Shown here: one piece after another, positions 1 through 7,071 of the stretch | How positions within the stretch are numbered: position 1 is the stretch's first letter | Layout: each line of letters starts with the position of its first letter | NCBI GenBank assembly: GCA_934526185.1 | Contig: CAKTAA010000028.1 | Location: 1-25,757 of the forward strand | DNA: 25,757 nt | Direction of reading: 5' to 3' | From: an uncultured Eubacteriales bacterium | GTDB taxonomy: Bacteria > Bacillota > Clostridia > Oscillospirales > CAG-272 | Notes under the pieces: generated by a model | What the model was told of the DNA's origin: nothing | The model's input: the letters and a program-made list of their open reading frames with translations, nothing else | Database searches by the model: none | Position numbers and translations under genes: made by a program

Positions 1-1
1 C

Positions 2-169
2 CTGTCGGCACTGTGGGACTGCATGCGGGATTACTGTGATAACATGCATGTGTATATAAAGGGTTTGAATACCTTGACAGAAGAATATTTTGAATATATG
101 AAAAAAATATTGGAGGTATTTGATGATGTTCATCAGGAAAACCCCGCTTTTACATTTGAAATCATATAA
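2..169 (+). CDS. C-terminal end of an unidentified protein (partial)
   Basis: The window opens inside a reading frame that starts at base 2 and stops at TAA 167-169, giving 55 residues. The fragment is acidic and aromatic, likely helical, and ends FTFEII. I recognise no family or motif. It is followed within about 50 bases by a strong hairpin terminator, which supports it being the last gene of a plus-strand unit. The N-terminal part lies outside the window, so no function is proposed. Confidence 0.55.
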   Translation: MSALWDCMRDYCDNMHVYIKGLNTLTEEYFEYMKKILEVFDDVHQENPAFTFEII

Positions 170-220
170 GTGAATGCATTACAGATTGGAATTTCTGATG
201 ACTTAGAATTTAGAATAGTA

Positions 221-254
221 AAAATCAGGGGACTTTATTATATCCCCTGATTTT
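221..254 (+). terminator. Bidirectional intrinsic terminator
   Basis: A perfect 12-bp inverted repeat (arms 221-232 and 243-254, arm sequence AAAATCAGGGGA) has a 10-base loop. It reads into TTTT on the plus strand, and the A-rich 5' arm gives a U-run on the minus strand. It separates the partial plus-strand gene from the minus-strand ruvX. Confidence 0.85.
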
Positions 255-263
255 ATGTATTTG

Positions 264-301
264 TCAAAATAAAGCGGCAGAAAAACTTAATTTCTGCCGC
301 T
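264..301 (-). terminator. Terminator of ruvX, containing its stop codon
   Basis: An 11-bp perfect stem (arms 273-283 and 291-301, AGCGGCAGAAA type) is followed on the minus strand by TTATTTTG. The ruvX stop codon (287-289) sits in the 7-base loop, so the last codons of ruvX form one arm of the terminator. Confidence 0.85.
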
Positions 302-721
302 GTCCATATAATTTTGAAGGAGAATCTGAGCGGATAAGGTGTCCACTACCGTTTTTCTTTTTTTTGCCGACCGGTTGGTTTCATGGAGAATGCGGTGGGC
401 GGCTGCCGTTGTCAGCCTTTCATCGAAAAGGATTACCGGTACGGCGGTGTATTCGGACAGCAATGCCCGAAATGCTTCCGCCTTTTCAGCGCGAGGGCCG
501 TGAGTGCCGTTCATATTTACAGGATATCCCAGCACAATTTTAGTGACACCGTATGATGCGGCTGCTTCCGCCACCTTTTGTGCCACTTCTCTGTCATAGG
601 TGGAGTGAATGTAACCAATTCCGTTGGCAAGTATTCCAAGCGGATCGGATACAGCGAGGCCGGTTCGTGTATCTCCGTAGTCCACGCCCAGCAGCCTTTC
701 TGCTTTTCCAGCTTGCTCCAT
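287..721 (-). CDS. ruvX: RuvX/YqgF, putative pre-16S rRNA nuclease (RNase H fold)
   Basis: This is the YqgF/RuvX family, an essential nuclease implicated in 16S rRNA 5'-end maturation and formerly annotated as a Holliday junction resolvase. Visible motifs, numbered from the longest ORF: GVDYGDTRTGLAVSD at 23-37 with catalytic Asp25, VLGYPVNMNGT at 74-84, DERLTT at 111-116 with Glu112, and VDTLSAQILL at 137-146 with Asp138. All three acidic residues are present. The open frame reaches an ATG at 754. I prefer the ATG at 721 (144 residues, normal family length) because AAGGAG lies 13 nt upstream of it and the first 11 residues of the longer form are basic and unconserved. It lies downstream of purM in the same direction. 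The usual clostridial partners ireB and DUF1292 are absent here. Confidence 0.93.
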   Translation of the reverse strand: MEQAGKAERLLGVDYGDTRTGLAVSDPLGILANGIGYIHSTYDREVAQKVAEAAASYGVTKIVLGYPVNMNGTHGPRAEKAEAFRALLSEYTAVPVILFDERLTTAAAHRILHETNRSAKKRKTVVDTLSAQILLQNYMDSGRN

Positions 722-887
722 CTTTGTATCACTGCTCCTTTTTCGTGGTTTCATACAGGCAAATTTTCAGCTTTCCAAAACCGGTGGCAGCGCAGCTTTC
801 ACAAATTTTGGTTTCATCTTCAAATGCAGCAGAAGCATTATATGTTAAAAATATCCATTTAAACGGTTCTGCTGGAAAACAGAAGAA

Positions 888-2054
888 TCAATACAGCCAT
901 TCTTCGCCGTCCTGACGAATGGTTACGCGGTTTTTACCATCCTCTGCGGTTTCCGTATGCCCGACAATTTTCGCTTCTACTCCATATGTCTGTGCTATGC
1001 TAATGATGCAATCTGCGGTTTTCCTGTCGGTATACAGCTCCATTCTGTGCCCCATGTTGAACACCTGATACATTTCCTGCGGCGTGATGGAACCGGTCTC
1101 ACGAATGGCTGAAAAAAGCGGCGGGAGATCGAAGAGATCCTCTTTGATATAATGCAGCCCCTGACCAAAGTTTTTGCATTTTGTCTGTCCGCCGCCGGTG
1201 CAGTGGATGATGCCGTGAATGGCATCGCGGTGCTTCAGCAGTACATCACGCAGAATCGGAGCATAGGTTCTGGTGGGTGACAGGACAGCATCGCCAACAG
1301 TGACGGATGTCCCGGGCAGAATATCGGACACATGATACGGGCCGCAGTAAACAAGTGACTCGTCAATCGTAGGAGAGTATGTTTCCGGATATTTTGCAGC
1401 ATAATCATGGTGAAAAAGCAGATGCCGCGCCGCCGTCAGTCCGTTTGAACCCATTCCGGCATTGTACTGTGTTTCATATACTGCCTGTCCGAACGAGGCA
1501 AGACCGACAATAACGTCGCCCGGCTGAATGCCGTTGCAGTTAATGACCTCGGCACGAGGCATACGGGCAAAGCAGGTAGCGTCGACAATGAGTGTCCGCG
1601 TGAGATCACCGACATCGGCGGTTTCTCCGCCTGCAAGCCGCATATCGATTCCGTAATCTCCGAGAGTGCGGCATATGTCTTCATACCCCTCGATGATCGC
1701 TTTGATGCAGCTTCCGTCTACGACGTGCGCGTTGCGTCCAATGGTATTGGATAAAACGAACGGCCCAAGCGCTCCGACGCACAGCATATCGTCAAGGTTC
1801 ATCACGACGGCGTCCACTGCGAGCTGACGGAGCGGACGCAGATCTCCTGTTTCACGGTAGACAAGATAGGCAAGAGAAGATTTTGTACCTGCGCCGTCCG
1901 CGTGCATGACAGCACAGTATGCCGCATCTCCGCAGGGATCGGGGATCAATTTACAGAAAGTTCCGGAGAATTCGCCGGCATCTTGATGGCTGATAGCCTT
2001 GTGTACATCGTCTTTTGTGGCGGAAACGCCGCGCGAAAGATATGCGTTGCTCAT
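888..2054 (-). CDS. purM: Phosphoribosylformylglycinamidine cyclo-ligase (AIR synthase), 388-residue form
   Basis: PurM makes aminoimidazole ribotide from formylglycinamidine ribotide with ATP, the fifth step of purine synthesis. Motifs seen: MHADGAGTKSSLAY at 50-63 (nucleotide-binding loop), VMNLDDML at 84-91, AGGETADVGD at 141-150, GLASFGQ at 184-190, GSNGLTAAR at 202-210, SPTRTYAP at 259-266 and FNMGHRMEL at 332-340. At 388 residues, with this N-terminus and a HCTGGGQTK segment, it matches my recollection of the Bacteroidetes-type enzyme better than the ~340-residue Firmicute type. It is not in a pur cluster; ruvX lies downstream and a 410-nt leader lies upstream. The start has AAGGAG placed 8 nt upstream. 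Function as AIR synthase is likely; a paralogue with another amine ligase role cannot be excluded. Confidence 0.9.
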   Translation of the reverse strand: MSNAYLSRGVSATKDDVHKAISHQDAGEFSGTFCKLIPDPCGDAAYCAVMHADGAGTKSSLAYLVYRETGDLRPLRQLAVDAVVMNLDDMLCVGALGPFVLSNTIGRNAHVVDGSCIKAIIEGYEDICRTLGDYGIDMRLAGGETADVGDLTRTLIVDATCFARMPRAEVINCNGIQPGDVIVGLASFGQAVYETQYNAGMGSNGLTAARHLLFHHDYAAKYPETYSPTIDESLVYCGPYHVSDILPGTSVTVGDAVLSPTRTYAPILRDVLLKHRDAIHGIIHCTGGGQTKCKNFGQGLHYIKEDLFDLPPLFSAIRETGSITPQEMYQVFNMGHRMELYTDRKTADCIISIAQTYGVEAKIVGHTETAEDGKNRVTIRQDGEEWLY

Positions 2055-2465
2055 TGAGAGTCTCCTTTCAAGCGTAACAGACCGCGCCGCCGGTAAAAAT
2101 ACCGGGAGAAAGTCGGGCCATTTCGGTGTTGCTTCTATGTTTCAAAATATTTTTGGGGCCATAGGTAGTCCAAACAGGACAATTGAACAGATATAGAAAA
2201 AGCAGGTGATCTCCGAGTATTTCGGCTGCCGGAACGCCTGACTCCCATATAAAAACGTCCCTTACGGCCGAACGCCGGTTTGGGACAGGGATTTCTGCTA
2301 TTACCACTGAGAAAGTTAGAACGTTAAATGGCCCTGCGCACTTTTCAGGCGCCGTTTCTATCCGCAGAAAATGGGCTTTGAGCCTTGATGAAAACTTTAT
2401 CTGTAAATCCTTTTTTCCTGTTGATATAGCTTTCGGCAGGAAAAACTGTGAATCAGCATGATTTC
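2055..2465 (-). promoter_or_regulatory. Long structured leader of purM
   Basis: About 410 nt lie between the likely transcription start (near 2465) and the purM ATG, with no supported gene on either strand. On the minus strand it holds a 9-bp stem near 2410-2444 (TTTTTCCTG paired with CAGGAAAAA), a small GGCT/AGCC hairpin, a GC-rich segment near 2330-2352, and the terminator-like hairpin at 2250-2286. I tested by eye for purine, SAM, glycine, lysine, THF and T-box signatures and recognised none. It could be a regulatory leader of purM or a separate ~215-nt RNA. Confidence 0.4.
2247..2286 (-). terminator. Intrinsic-terminator-like hairpin inside the purM leader
   Basis: On the minus strand GTCCC (2282-2286) pairs with GGGAC (2257-2261), enclosing a second stem CGGC (2274-2277) with GCCG (2265-2268) and a GTTCG loop. 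It is followed by GTTTTTATAT. It lies about 200 nt inside the leader, so it could attenuate purM or end a short RNA. Confidence 0.5.
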
Positions 2466-2471
2466 TGTTTT

Positions 2472-2500
2472 ATTTTAGCATTTGAATGTGTATGCAATCT
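2472..2500 (-). promoter_or_regulatory. Candidate promoter of the purM leader
   Basis: On the minus strand an extended -10, TGC then TAAAAT (2472-2477), lies in an AT-rich context. The -35 at 17-bp spacing (2495-2500, AGATTG) is poor, so the call rests on the extended -10. Confidence 0.4.
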
Positions 2501-2607
2501 TAATGATATGTAAATATTTGATGCGGTAAGACGTCATACCGATTTCTCAAACCATGGGCAAAAGAGTAAAAAAAGGATGAATTTTACATATAATTTAAGA
2601 ATTGGTA

Positions 2608-2636
2608 TTGATTTTTTGACTGCTGTATATTACAAT
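2608..2636 (+). promoter_or_regulatory. Promoter of pfkA
   Basis: TTGATT (2608-2613), a 17-bp spacer and TACAAT (2631-2636) make a good sigma-A promoter. It predicts a start near 2643 and a 5' UTR of about 160 nt before pfkA. Confidence 0.6.
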
Positions 2637-2805
2637 AAGCTTTAGTTCTTGTCTTTCGGTTCATGTAAAGTACGGAACTCGGTCTGAAAGCGGAAAAGAA
2701 ACGTTAGCTTATGACAGCGTAGCCATTACCGGCGGGATGGAGTGCTGTCCGAATGAAAATAGAATGAAGTAGAAGAAAACGGTCGCCGGAGAAATGGAGT
2801 TTCCC

Positions 2806-3873
2806 ATGGCACAGAAAGTGTTTAAAAGAATCGGTGTACTGACATCCGGAGGCGATTCTCCCGGTATGAACGCGGCGGTGCGCGCGGTCACAAGAGCCGC
2901 TATCGCGAAGGGCGTCGAGGTAATGGGAATATACAAGGGATATACCGGCCTGATTCAGGATGAAATGAAGCTGTTTACCGCGAGGGATGTTTCCAACATC
3001 ATCAATCGCGGAGGGACCATGCTGTACTCCGATCGCTGCCTGGAATTCAAAACAGAAGAGGGTATGCAGAAAGCTATTGCAACCTGCAAAAAGAACGGCA
3101 TTGACGGTATTGTGGCTATCGGCGGCGACGGAACATTCCGCGGTGCGACAGATCTTTCCAACCGTGGCATTCCGAGTATCGGAATTCCGGGGACGATTGA
3201 CAACGACATAACCTCTACGGATTACTCCATCGGTTTTGACACGGCAATGAATACCGTTCTTGAAATGGTAGATCGTCTGCGCGACACCTGTGAATCCCAT
3301 GCGCGATGCAACGTAGTGGAGGTCATGGGGCGCAACGCAGGACATATTGCGCTGGAAACAGGTATAGCTGTCGGCGCATCGGCCATCGCACTGAATGAGC
3401 TTCCGTTTGACGAGGAGCTGTGTATGCAGCGGCTGATCGAAGAAAAGGAAAACGGCAAGCGCAACTTTATCGTCACGGTTGCGGAGGGCAACGGAGATTT
3501 CGCCGAGCAGCTTGCAAAGAGGATTCAGGAGCGGACAGGCATTGAAACGAAGTTCGCAAGACTTGCGCATGTACAGCGCGGAGGCAATCCGACACTGCGC
3601 GACCGTCTGATAGCCAGTCAGATGGGGCAGGCTGCTATTGAACATCTGCTGATGGGAGAGAGCAATATTGTCATGTGTTACCGCGACGGCAAAATTGCGG
3701 CTACCAATATCGATTATGCACAAACACTGGACCGTATGTACAAAGGCAAGCTGACTGCGGAGGAAATAGAAAAAATCGAACCTGCGGTACGGGCCGAAAT
3801 GGAGGCTTTCTGCAAGGCACGCCTGGAGCATCTGCAGGAGCTGTACGCGCTTGCATATGAAATTGCAAGATAA
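2806..3873 (+). CDS. pfkA: ATP-dependent 6-phosphofructokinase
   Basis: Phosphorylates fructose 6-phosphate to fructose 1,6-bisphosphate, the committed step of glycolysis, in the cytosol. Numbered from the chosen start: RIGVLTSGGDSPGMNAAVR at 8-26 (nucleotide-binding loop), AIGGDGTFRGA at 104-114, PGTIDNDI at 128-135 with the catalytic Asp, EVMGRNAGH at 172-180 and LAHVQRGG at 253-260. The Gly in GGDGT, where PPi-dependent enzymes carry Asp, points to ATP as phosphoryl donor. The frame is open to an ATG at 2794, but GGAG at 2796-2799 suits the ATG at 2806 (6-nt spacing), giving 355 residues, slightly longer than the ~320 typical of bacterial PfkA because of a C-terminal helical tail. It has its own promoter and a strong downstream terminator; no pyk or accA neighbour is present. 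Confidence 0.95.
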   Translation: MAQKVFKRIGVLTSGGDSPGMNAAVRAVTRAAIAKGVEVMGIYKGYTGLIQDEMKLFTARDVSNIINRGGTMLYSDRCLEFKTEEGMQKAIATCKKNGIDGIVAIGGDGTFRGATDLSNRGIPSIGIPGTIDNDITSTDYSIGFDTAMNTVLEMVDRLRDTCESHARCNVVEVMGRNAGHIALETGIAVGASAIALNELPFDEELCMQRLIEEKENGKRNFIVTVAEGNGDFAEQLAKRIQERTGIETKFARLAHVQRGGNPTLRDRLIASQMGQAAIEHLLMGESNIVMCYRDGKIAATNIDYAQTLDRMYKGKLTAEEIEKIEPAVRAEMEAFCKARLEHLQELYALAYEIAR

Positions 3874-4070
3874 ATGTCTTTTGGCAAGCATAATTTCCGG
3901 CATGAGATGACATTCGGGACGGCTGTTTGTGTTGGTATAACTAAAAAAATGTTTTGCCGTCCAAGCGGAGTTTTATCTTCCTGCTTAATCGGAATACAAT
4001 CTCCGCGTGATTCGCTGCGCCCGGACGGGTAAGCCCCTTATTGAAAGGCGTCGCATTGAAAAAAGCCGAG

Positions 4071-4106
4071 AAAAGGGAGCGCTCTGTCAGAGCCTCCCTT
4101 TTGTGT
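4071..4106 (+). terminator. Terminator downstream of pfkA
   Basis: A long hairpin: AAAAGGGAG (4071-4079) pairs with CTCCCTTTT (4094-4102), with an inner GCTC/GAGC stem and one bulged C. The U-run is supplied by the 3' arm. The 200 nt between pfkA and this hairpin contain no supportable gene. Confidence 0.8.
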
Positions 4107-4236
4107 ACACGGAACTTCAGTGTGAAATGCGCAAGGAAAACTTGCGGAAGTCGTATTCCATTTAGGGAAGAGCCGGCAGAGGCTGACTTGGTAAATACTC
4201 GGTTTGTCCGGAATGAAACAGAAAGGTGATGGGTAC

Positions 4237-5016
4237 ATGAAAAAATTAGTGACCTGTCTGATACTGGCTATGGTTCTGCTGTGTCCGCATATATCGGCGG
4301 CTGAGACAGCAGTGGAAAACTTTTCCTATACATCCGAGACCGATACCGTATCGGCAGAGGAGGTTTTCTATGATGTGCTGTCAGAAAAAGTCACCGATAT
4401 TCAGATTACAGGCCGGGGGGCGGCATTTTATTTTGCCTACGACAATTTATTCCGCAACATGGGAAAATGGCTTGATTTTTCTCCGCACGTACTGATAAAG
4501 CCAATCGGGGAGTACGGTGTAAGCGAAAAAGTAGCTGAGACACTTGGAAATGTACAGGCCTGCGTGCTGGATTTTGCGGACGGCGACCGGTATCCTGGAC
4601 TTGCGGTGGTCACGGTTGACGTCGGGGAATCCTTTGCGGGAAAGCATGTGGATGTCTACCGCTATGTTCCGGAGGAAGCCGGAGACAGGCTGGAACCGGT
4701 GCTTCGGAAATACCGCGTCGGAGAAAACGGTACGATAGAGCTATCGCTGACCGCAGCAAAGGATTACCTTGTATTGGAATCGACGGGTGCCGCCGCGCTC
4801 GGCAGCCGTATGGACAGCCTGATGCCGGGAGTGTTGCTTTCCGACGGTGAATCCGGTTCAAACGCGGGTTTGATTGCCCTTGTTGTCATATGCGCTGTTC
4901 TGGTGGCCGGTACGTTTGCTTTGATCATGATTCTGCAGGCACGCCGCCGTTCATTCGGGGAAGAACGTGTACGGACTGCGCGGAAAGCCGGTGCGGAAAA
5001 TCGGAAAAACCGCTGA
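4237..5016 (+). CDS. Secreted protein with a C-terminal membrane anchor, unknown function
   Basis: I do not recognise a catalytic family. The 259-residue protein has a classical signal peptide (MKK, a hydrophobic core, cleavage likely near AAETA at 21-25), an extracytoplasmic part of about 185 residues, a transmembrane helix at about 210-234 (GLIALVVICAVLVAGTFALI) and a basic cytoplasmic tail rich in Arg and Lys. The segment VDVYRYVPEEAGDRLEPV followed by GTIELSLTAAKDYLVLE resembles small beta-rich modules common in clostridial surface proteins (inference). The start is the ATG at 4237, with AAAGGTGAT about 7 nt upstream; an in-frame TTG at 4204 has no ribosome binding site. It stands alone between the pfkA terminator and the next gene. 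Confidence 0.75.
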   Translation: MKKLVTCLILAMVLLCPHISAAETAVENFSYTSETDTVSAEEVFYDVLSEKVTDIQITGRGAAFYFAYDNLFRNMGKWLDFSPHVLIKPIGEYGVSEKVAETLGNVQACVLDFADGDRYPGLAVVTVDVGESFAGKHVDVYRYVPEEAGDRLEPVLRKYRVGENGTIELSLTAAKDYLVLESTGAAALGSRMDSLMPGVLLSDGESGSNAGLIALVVICAVLVAGTFALIMILQARRRSFGEERVRTARKAGAENRKNR

Positions 5017-5079
5017 CGAACGGCCGATAGTATCAATAATTATTATACTTAGTGTTATAGAAAAGGGCGGTTTATCTAC

Positions 5080-5541
5080 ATGATATATGATAGCTGGAAA
5101 AACCTGTCGAGGTACAGGGGAATTTTACCGGAGCTTGATCGCGCAATAAAAGTTGCGGCAGAACTGAATCTAACAGAGGCCTCTGAAGGAAAACACGAGC
5201 TTGGGGAGGCGCTGTATTATATGAAATCAACTATGCGGACCCGCGATATCAGGGAGGCTGATTTTGAAGCGCATCGCAGATATCTGGATCTGTTTACAGT
5301 GCTTTCGGGAGAGGAACGCATCGCGGTAGCCCCTTTGGAAACGCTTTCCGTGACAAAGGAATACAATGAGGACGAGGATTATATGCTGCTGAGCGGCCAA
5401 ATGGCGGCGGAGGTTGTTCTGCGTCCCGGAACATTTATAATATGTTTTCCCTCCGATGGTCACATTTCGGGAGGCACTGGGGACGGAAAAATGCCGGTAT
5501 GTGAAAGAATTGTCATGAAAATTCCTCATCGGGTGTCATAA
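5080..5541 (+). CDS. YhcH/YjgK/YiaL family protein (DUF386)
   Basis: The 153-residue protein matches the YhcH/YjgK/YiaL cupin-like family, which includes the beta subunit of evolved beta-galactosidase (EbgC) and proteins linked to sialic acid and other sugar metabolism; the exact reaction is generally unknown. Visible family features are FEAHRRYLDL at 62-71 (expected metal-ligand region Glu63/His65), the strand VLSGEERIAVAP at 74-85, and VVLRPGTFIICFPSDGHISG at 112-131 with His128, then a closing KIPH. Length is normal. No sugar transporter or kinase is adjacent, so the substrate cannot be inferred. GGGCGG-like purines lie 12-17 nt before the ATG, a weak ribosome binding site. Confidence 0.88.
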   Translation: MIYDSWKNLSRYRGILPELDRAIKVAAELNLTEASEGKHELGEALYYMKSTMRTRDIREADFEAHRRYLDLFTVLSGEERIAVAPLETLSVTKEYNEDEDYMLLSGQMAAEVVLRPGTFIICFPSDGHISGGTGDGKMPVCERIVMKIPHRVS

Positions 5542-5620
5542 ATCCTCGGAATTTTAGGCTCAAAAGCTTTTGAACTTGTTAAGAAAACGAAAAAAAGCCG
5601 CGAAAAAATTGTAAGGACCC

Positions 5621-5649
5621 TGTACAAATTTTACAGAATATGATATAAT
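5621..5649 (+). promoter_or_regulatory. Promoter of hpf
   Basis: TGTACA (5621-5626), 17 bp, then TATAAT (5644-5649) with an extended -10 TG at 5641-5642. The predicted start near 5656 falls at an 8-bp inverted repeat (5655-5662 TGTAAAAG with 5669-5676 CTTTTACA), so the transcript would begin with a small stem-loop. Confidence 0.7.
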
Positions 5650-5702
5650 AAAACTGTAAAAGTTCAGGCTTTTACAATAAAACGCAAAGGTGGTTTTGAG
5701 AG

Positions 5703-6233
5703 ATGAAGACAACCATTATAGGCAGACAGGTTCGCGTGACGGACGAGTTGAAAGCGCTGTTTGAGAAGAAACTCTCTAAATTCGACAGATTTTTTCAGGA
5801 TTCGGCGGAGGCTTGTGTAACCCTTTACCGGACAAAGATTCATGAAGCCGTAGAGGTTACGATAGCCTCAAATGGAATTTTGTACCGGAGTGAGGTAGAG
5901 GACACGACGTTTCAGAACGCTCTTGACCGTGCTGTTGAGCGTATTGAGGGACAGATACGCAAAAACAAAACGAGACTGGAAAAGAAGCTGCGCGAGGGCG
6001 CCTTTGATAAAACAGCCGGTGAACCGGAGGACGAGATTGAGGAGGACGGGGAGTTTATTATCCGGAGAAAAAGCTTTTCGATGAAGCCGATGTCAATTGA
6101 GGAAGCAATTCTGCAGATGAATCTGTTAGGACATACTTTTTTTGTTTTTGAGGACGCTGAGAGCGGAGAAACCAATGTGGTATACCGTCGAAAGAATGAC
6201 GAGTACGGGCTGATTGTTTCAGAACATGAATAA
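5703..6233 (+). CDS. hpf: Ribosome hibernation promoting factor, long form
   Basis: Long HPF binds the 30S decoding region and dimerises 70S ribosomes into inactive 100S particles when growth slows. The 176 residues divide into the N-terminal S30AE domain (about 1-100; begins MKTTIIGRQVRVTDELK and has a basic helical end, RKNKTRLEKKL), an acidic linker (about 105-117, EPEDEIEEDG), and the C-terminal dimerisation domain (about 118-176; IRRKSFSMKPMSIEEAILQM, GHTFFVF, YRRKNDEYGLI). This two-domain structure separates it from short HPF/YfiA. AAAGGTGG lies 9 nt before the ATG. It has its own strong extended -10 promoter and a downstream hairpin, so it appears monocistronic. Confidence 0.95.
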   Translation: MKTTIIGRQVRVTDELKALFEKKLSKFDRFFQDSAEACVTLYRTKIHEAVEVTIASNGILYRSEVEDTTFQNALDRAVERIEGQIRKNKTRLEKKLREGAFDKTAGEPEDEIEEDGEFIIRRKSFSMKPMSIEEAILQMNLLGHTFFVFEDAESGETNVVYRRKNDEYGLIVSEHE

Positions 6234-6254
6234 AACATAGGCAAGATAATGCAT

Positions 6255-6287
6255 CGGGGGACTGCATCACAGCGGTGCAGTCCCCCG
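6255..6287 (+). terminator. Strong hairpin after hpf (weak U-run)
   Basis: A perfect 12-bp stem (6255-6266, CGGGGGACTGCA; 6276-6287) with a 9-base loop. No good T-tract follows on either strand, so it may act as a terminator aided by factors or as an mRNA 3'-end stabiliser. Confidence 0.6.
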
Positions 6288-6343
6288 AATCGGAAAATTT
6301 ACAGAAAGAGGCGAAGCGCCGTGCGGTTTCGCGGAAGTGAAGG

Positions 6344-6814
6344 ATGACTGTTGTTCAAAAATATCTTTGGGTACTGTTTATATCGATGGTTCCGATTATC
6401 GAGCTGCGCGGGGCGATTCCTGTCGGAGCTTCCTTCGGACTTCCGCTCTGGGCAAATTTTGCCCTGTGCGTCGCCGGAAACTTTCTGCCGGTTCCGTTTA
6501 TTCTGTTTTTTATCCGCCGTATTCTGAAATGGATGAAGGGTGTAAAGCGTCTGGACAAAATTGCCATATGGGTGGAAAATAAGGCGCACAAGCATACACA
6601 TAAGATGCAGAAATCACTGATGTTCGGGCTGTTTATTTTTGTAGCGATTCCCTTACCGGGAACCGGAGCTTGGACCGGATCGCTCATTGCCGCGATGCTT
6701 GACGCGCGTATGAAATACGCGCTGCCAGCAATTTTTGCCGGCGTGGTTGTTGCCGGACTGCTGGTCAGCGGTATCAGTTATGGCTTTCTTAACTTTTTGC
6801 AATTTTTGATATAA
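6344..6814 (+). CDS. COG2426-type small multidrug export family membrane protein
   Basis: The 156-residue protein has about four hydrophobic segments (roughly 5-20, 35-58, 91-115 and 124-148) and the features of the small multidrug export family (COG2426, Sm_multidrug_ex): ELRGAIPVG at 20-28 in the first membrane segment, a His/Lys-rich cytoplasmic loop (about 80-90), and IPLPGTGAWTGS at 102-113. Despite the family name, transport has little experimental support, so function is uncertain. The ATG at 6344 has GGAAG about 8 nt upstream. It sits between the hpf hairpin and its own terminator at 6830-6868. Confidence 0.85.
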   Translation: MTVVQKYLWVLFISMVPIIELRGAIPVGASFGLPLWANFALCVAGNFLPVPFILFFIRRILKWMKGVKRLDKIAIWVENKAHKHTHKMQKSLMFGLFIFVAIPLPGTGAWTGSLIAAMLDARMKYALPAIFAGVVVAGLLVSGISYGFLNFLQFLI

Positions 6815-6829
6815 TTTCTTTGGAAAATA

Positions 6830-6868
6830 CCGCCTTTCAAAATCGAATTTGATGGGCGGATAATTTTT
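6830..6868 (+). terminator. Terminator of the COG2426 gene
   Basis: Nested stem: CCGCC (6830-6834) with GGCGG (6855-6859), enclosing TCAAA with TTTGA around an ATCGAA loop, followed by TAATTTTT. Confidence 0.75.
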
Positions 6869-6947
6869 AAAAGCAATTGCGTGAATAAAACACCGAAATA
6901 AAAACCCTTGAACGGCGACGAATACCGCCGCTGAGCAGAAGGAAAAC

Positions 6948-7019
6948 ATGAAATACTGCTTGCTGACTTTAAAGGCAGCGGGAAACAGGAAGATTCAAAA
7001 GGCATACTCAGGTAGTTGA
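6948..7019 (+). CDS. Possible 23-residue small protein or leader peptide
   Basis: An ATG at 6948 with AGAAGGA 5 nt upstream opens a 23-codon frame (begins MKYCLLTLKAAGNRKI, net basic) that ends 5 nt before a strong terminator. It lies between two terminators (6830-6868 and 7025-7063), so it would be the only coding content of a short transcript. A GC hairpin (6913-6917 with 6926-6930) precedes it. No family is recognised. It may equally be incidental to a small RNA. Confidence 0.25.
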   Translation: MKYCLLTLKAAGNRKIQKAYSGS

Positions 7020-7024
7020 ACAGG

Positions 7025-7063
7025 AAAACCGCCTGTCGGATAATACCGATAAGGCGGTTTTTT
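7025..7063 (+). terminator. Intrinsic terminator
   Basis: AAAACCGCCT (7025-7034) pairs with AGGCGGTTTT (7052-7061), with an inner TCGG/CCGA stem and six T residues. It is a textbook terminator closing the short unit containing the 23-codon ORF. Confidence 0.85.
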
Positions 7064-7071
7064 ATGATCGC

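Noticed and set aside
553..915. Plus-strand frames opposite ruvX and the purM-ruvX gap
   Set aside because: Shadows of ruvX with no start signals.
2068..2307. 79-codon minus-strand frame in the purM leader
   Set aside because: No ribosome binding site, and it crosses the terminator-like hairpin; treated as leader RNA.
2704..3903. 399-codon minus-strand frame opposite pfkA
   Set aside because: It lies antisense to a gene with complete PFK motifs, has a Cys/His-rich low-quality translation and no ribosome binding site.
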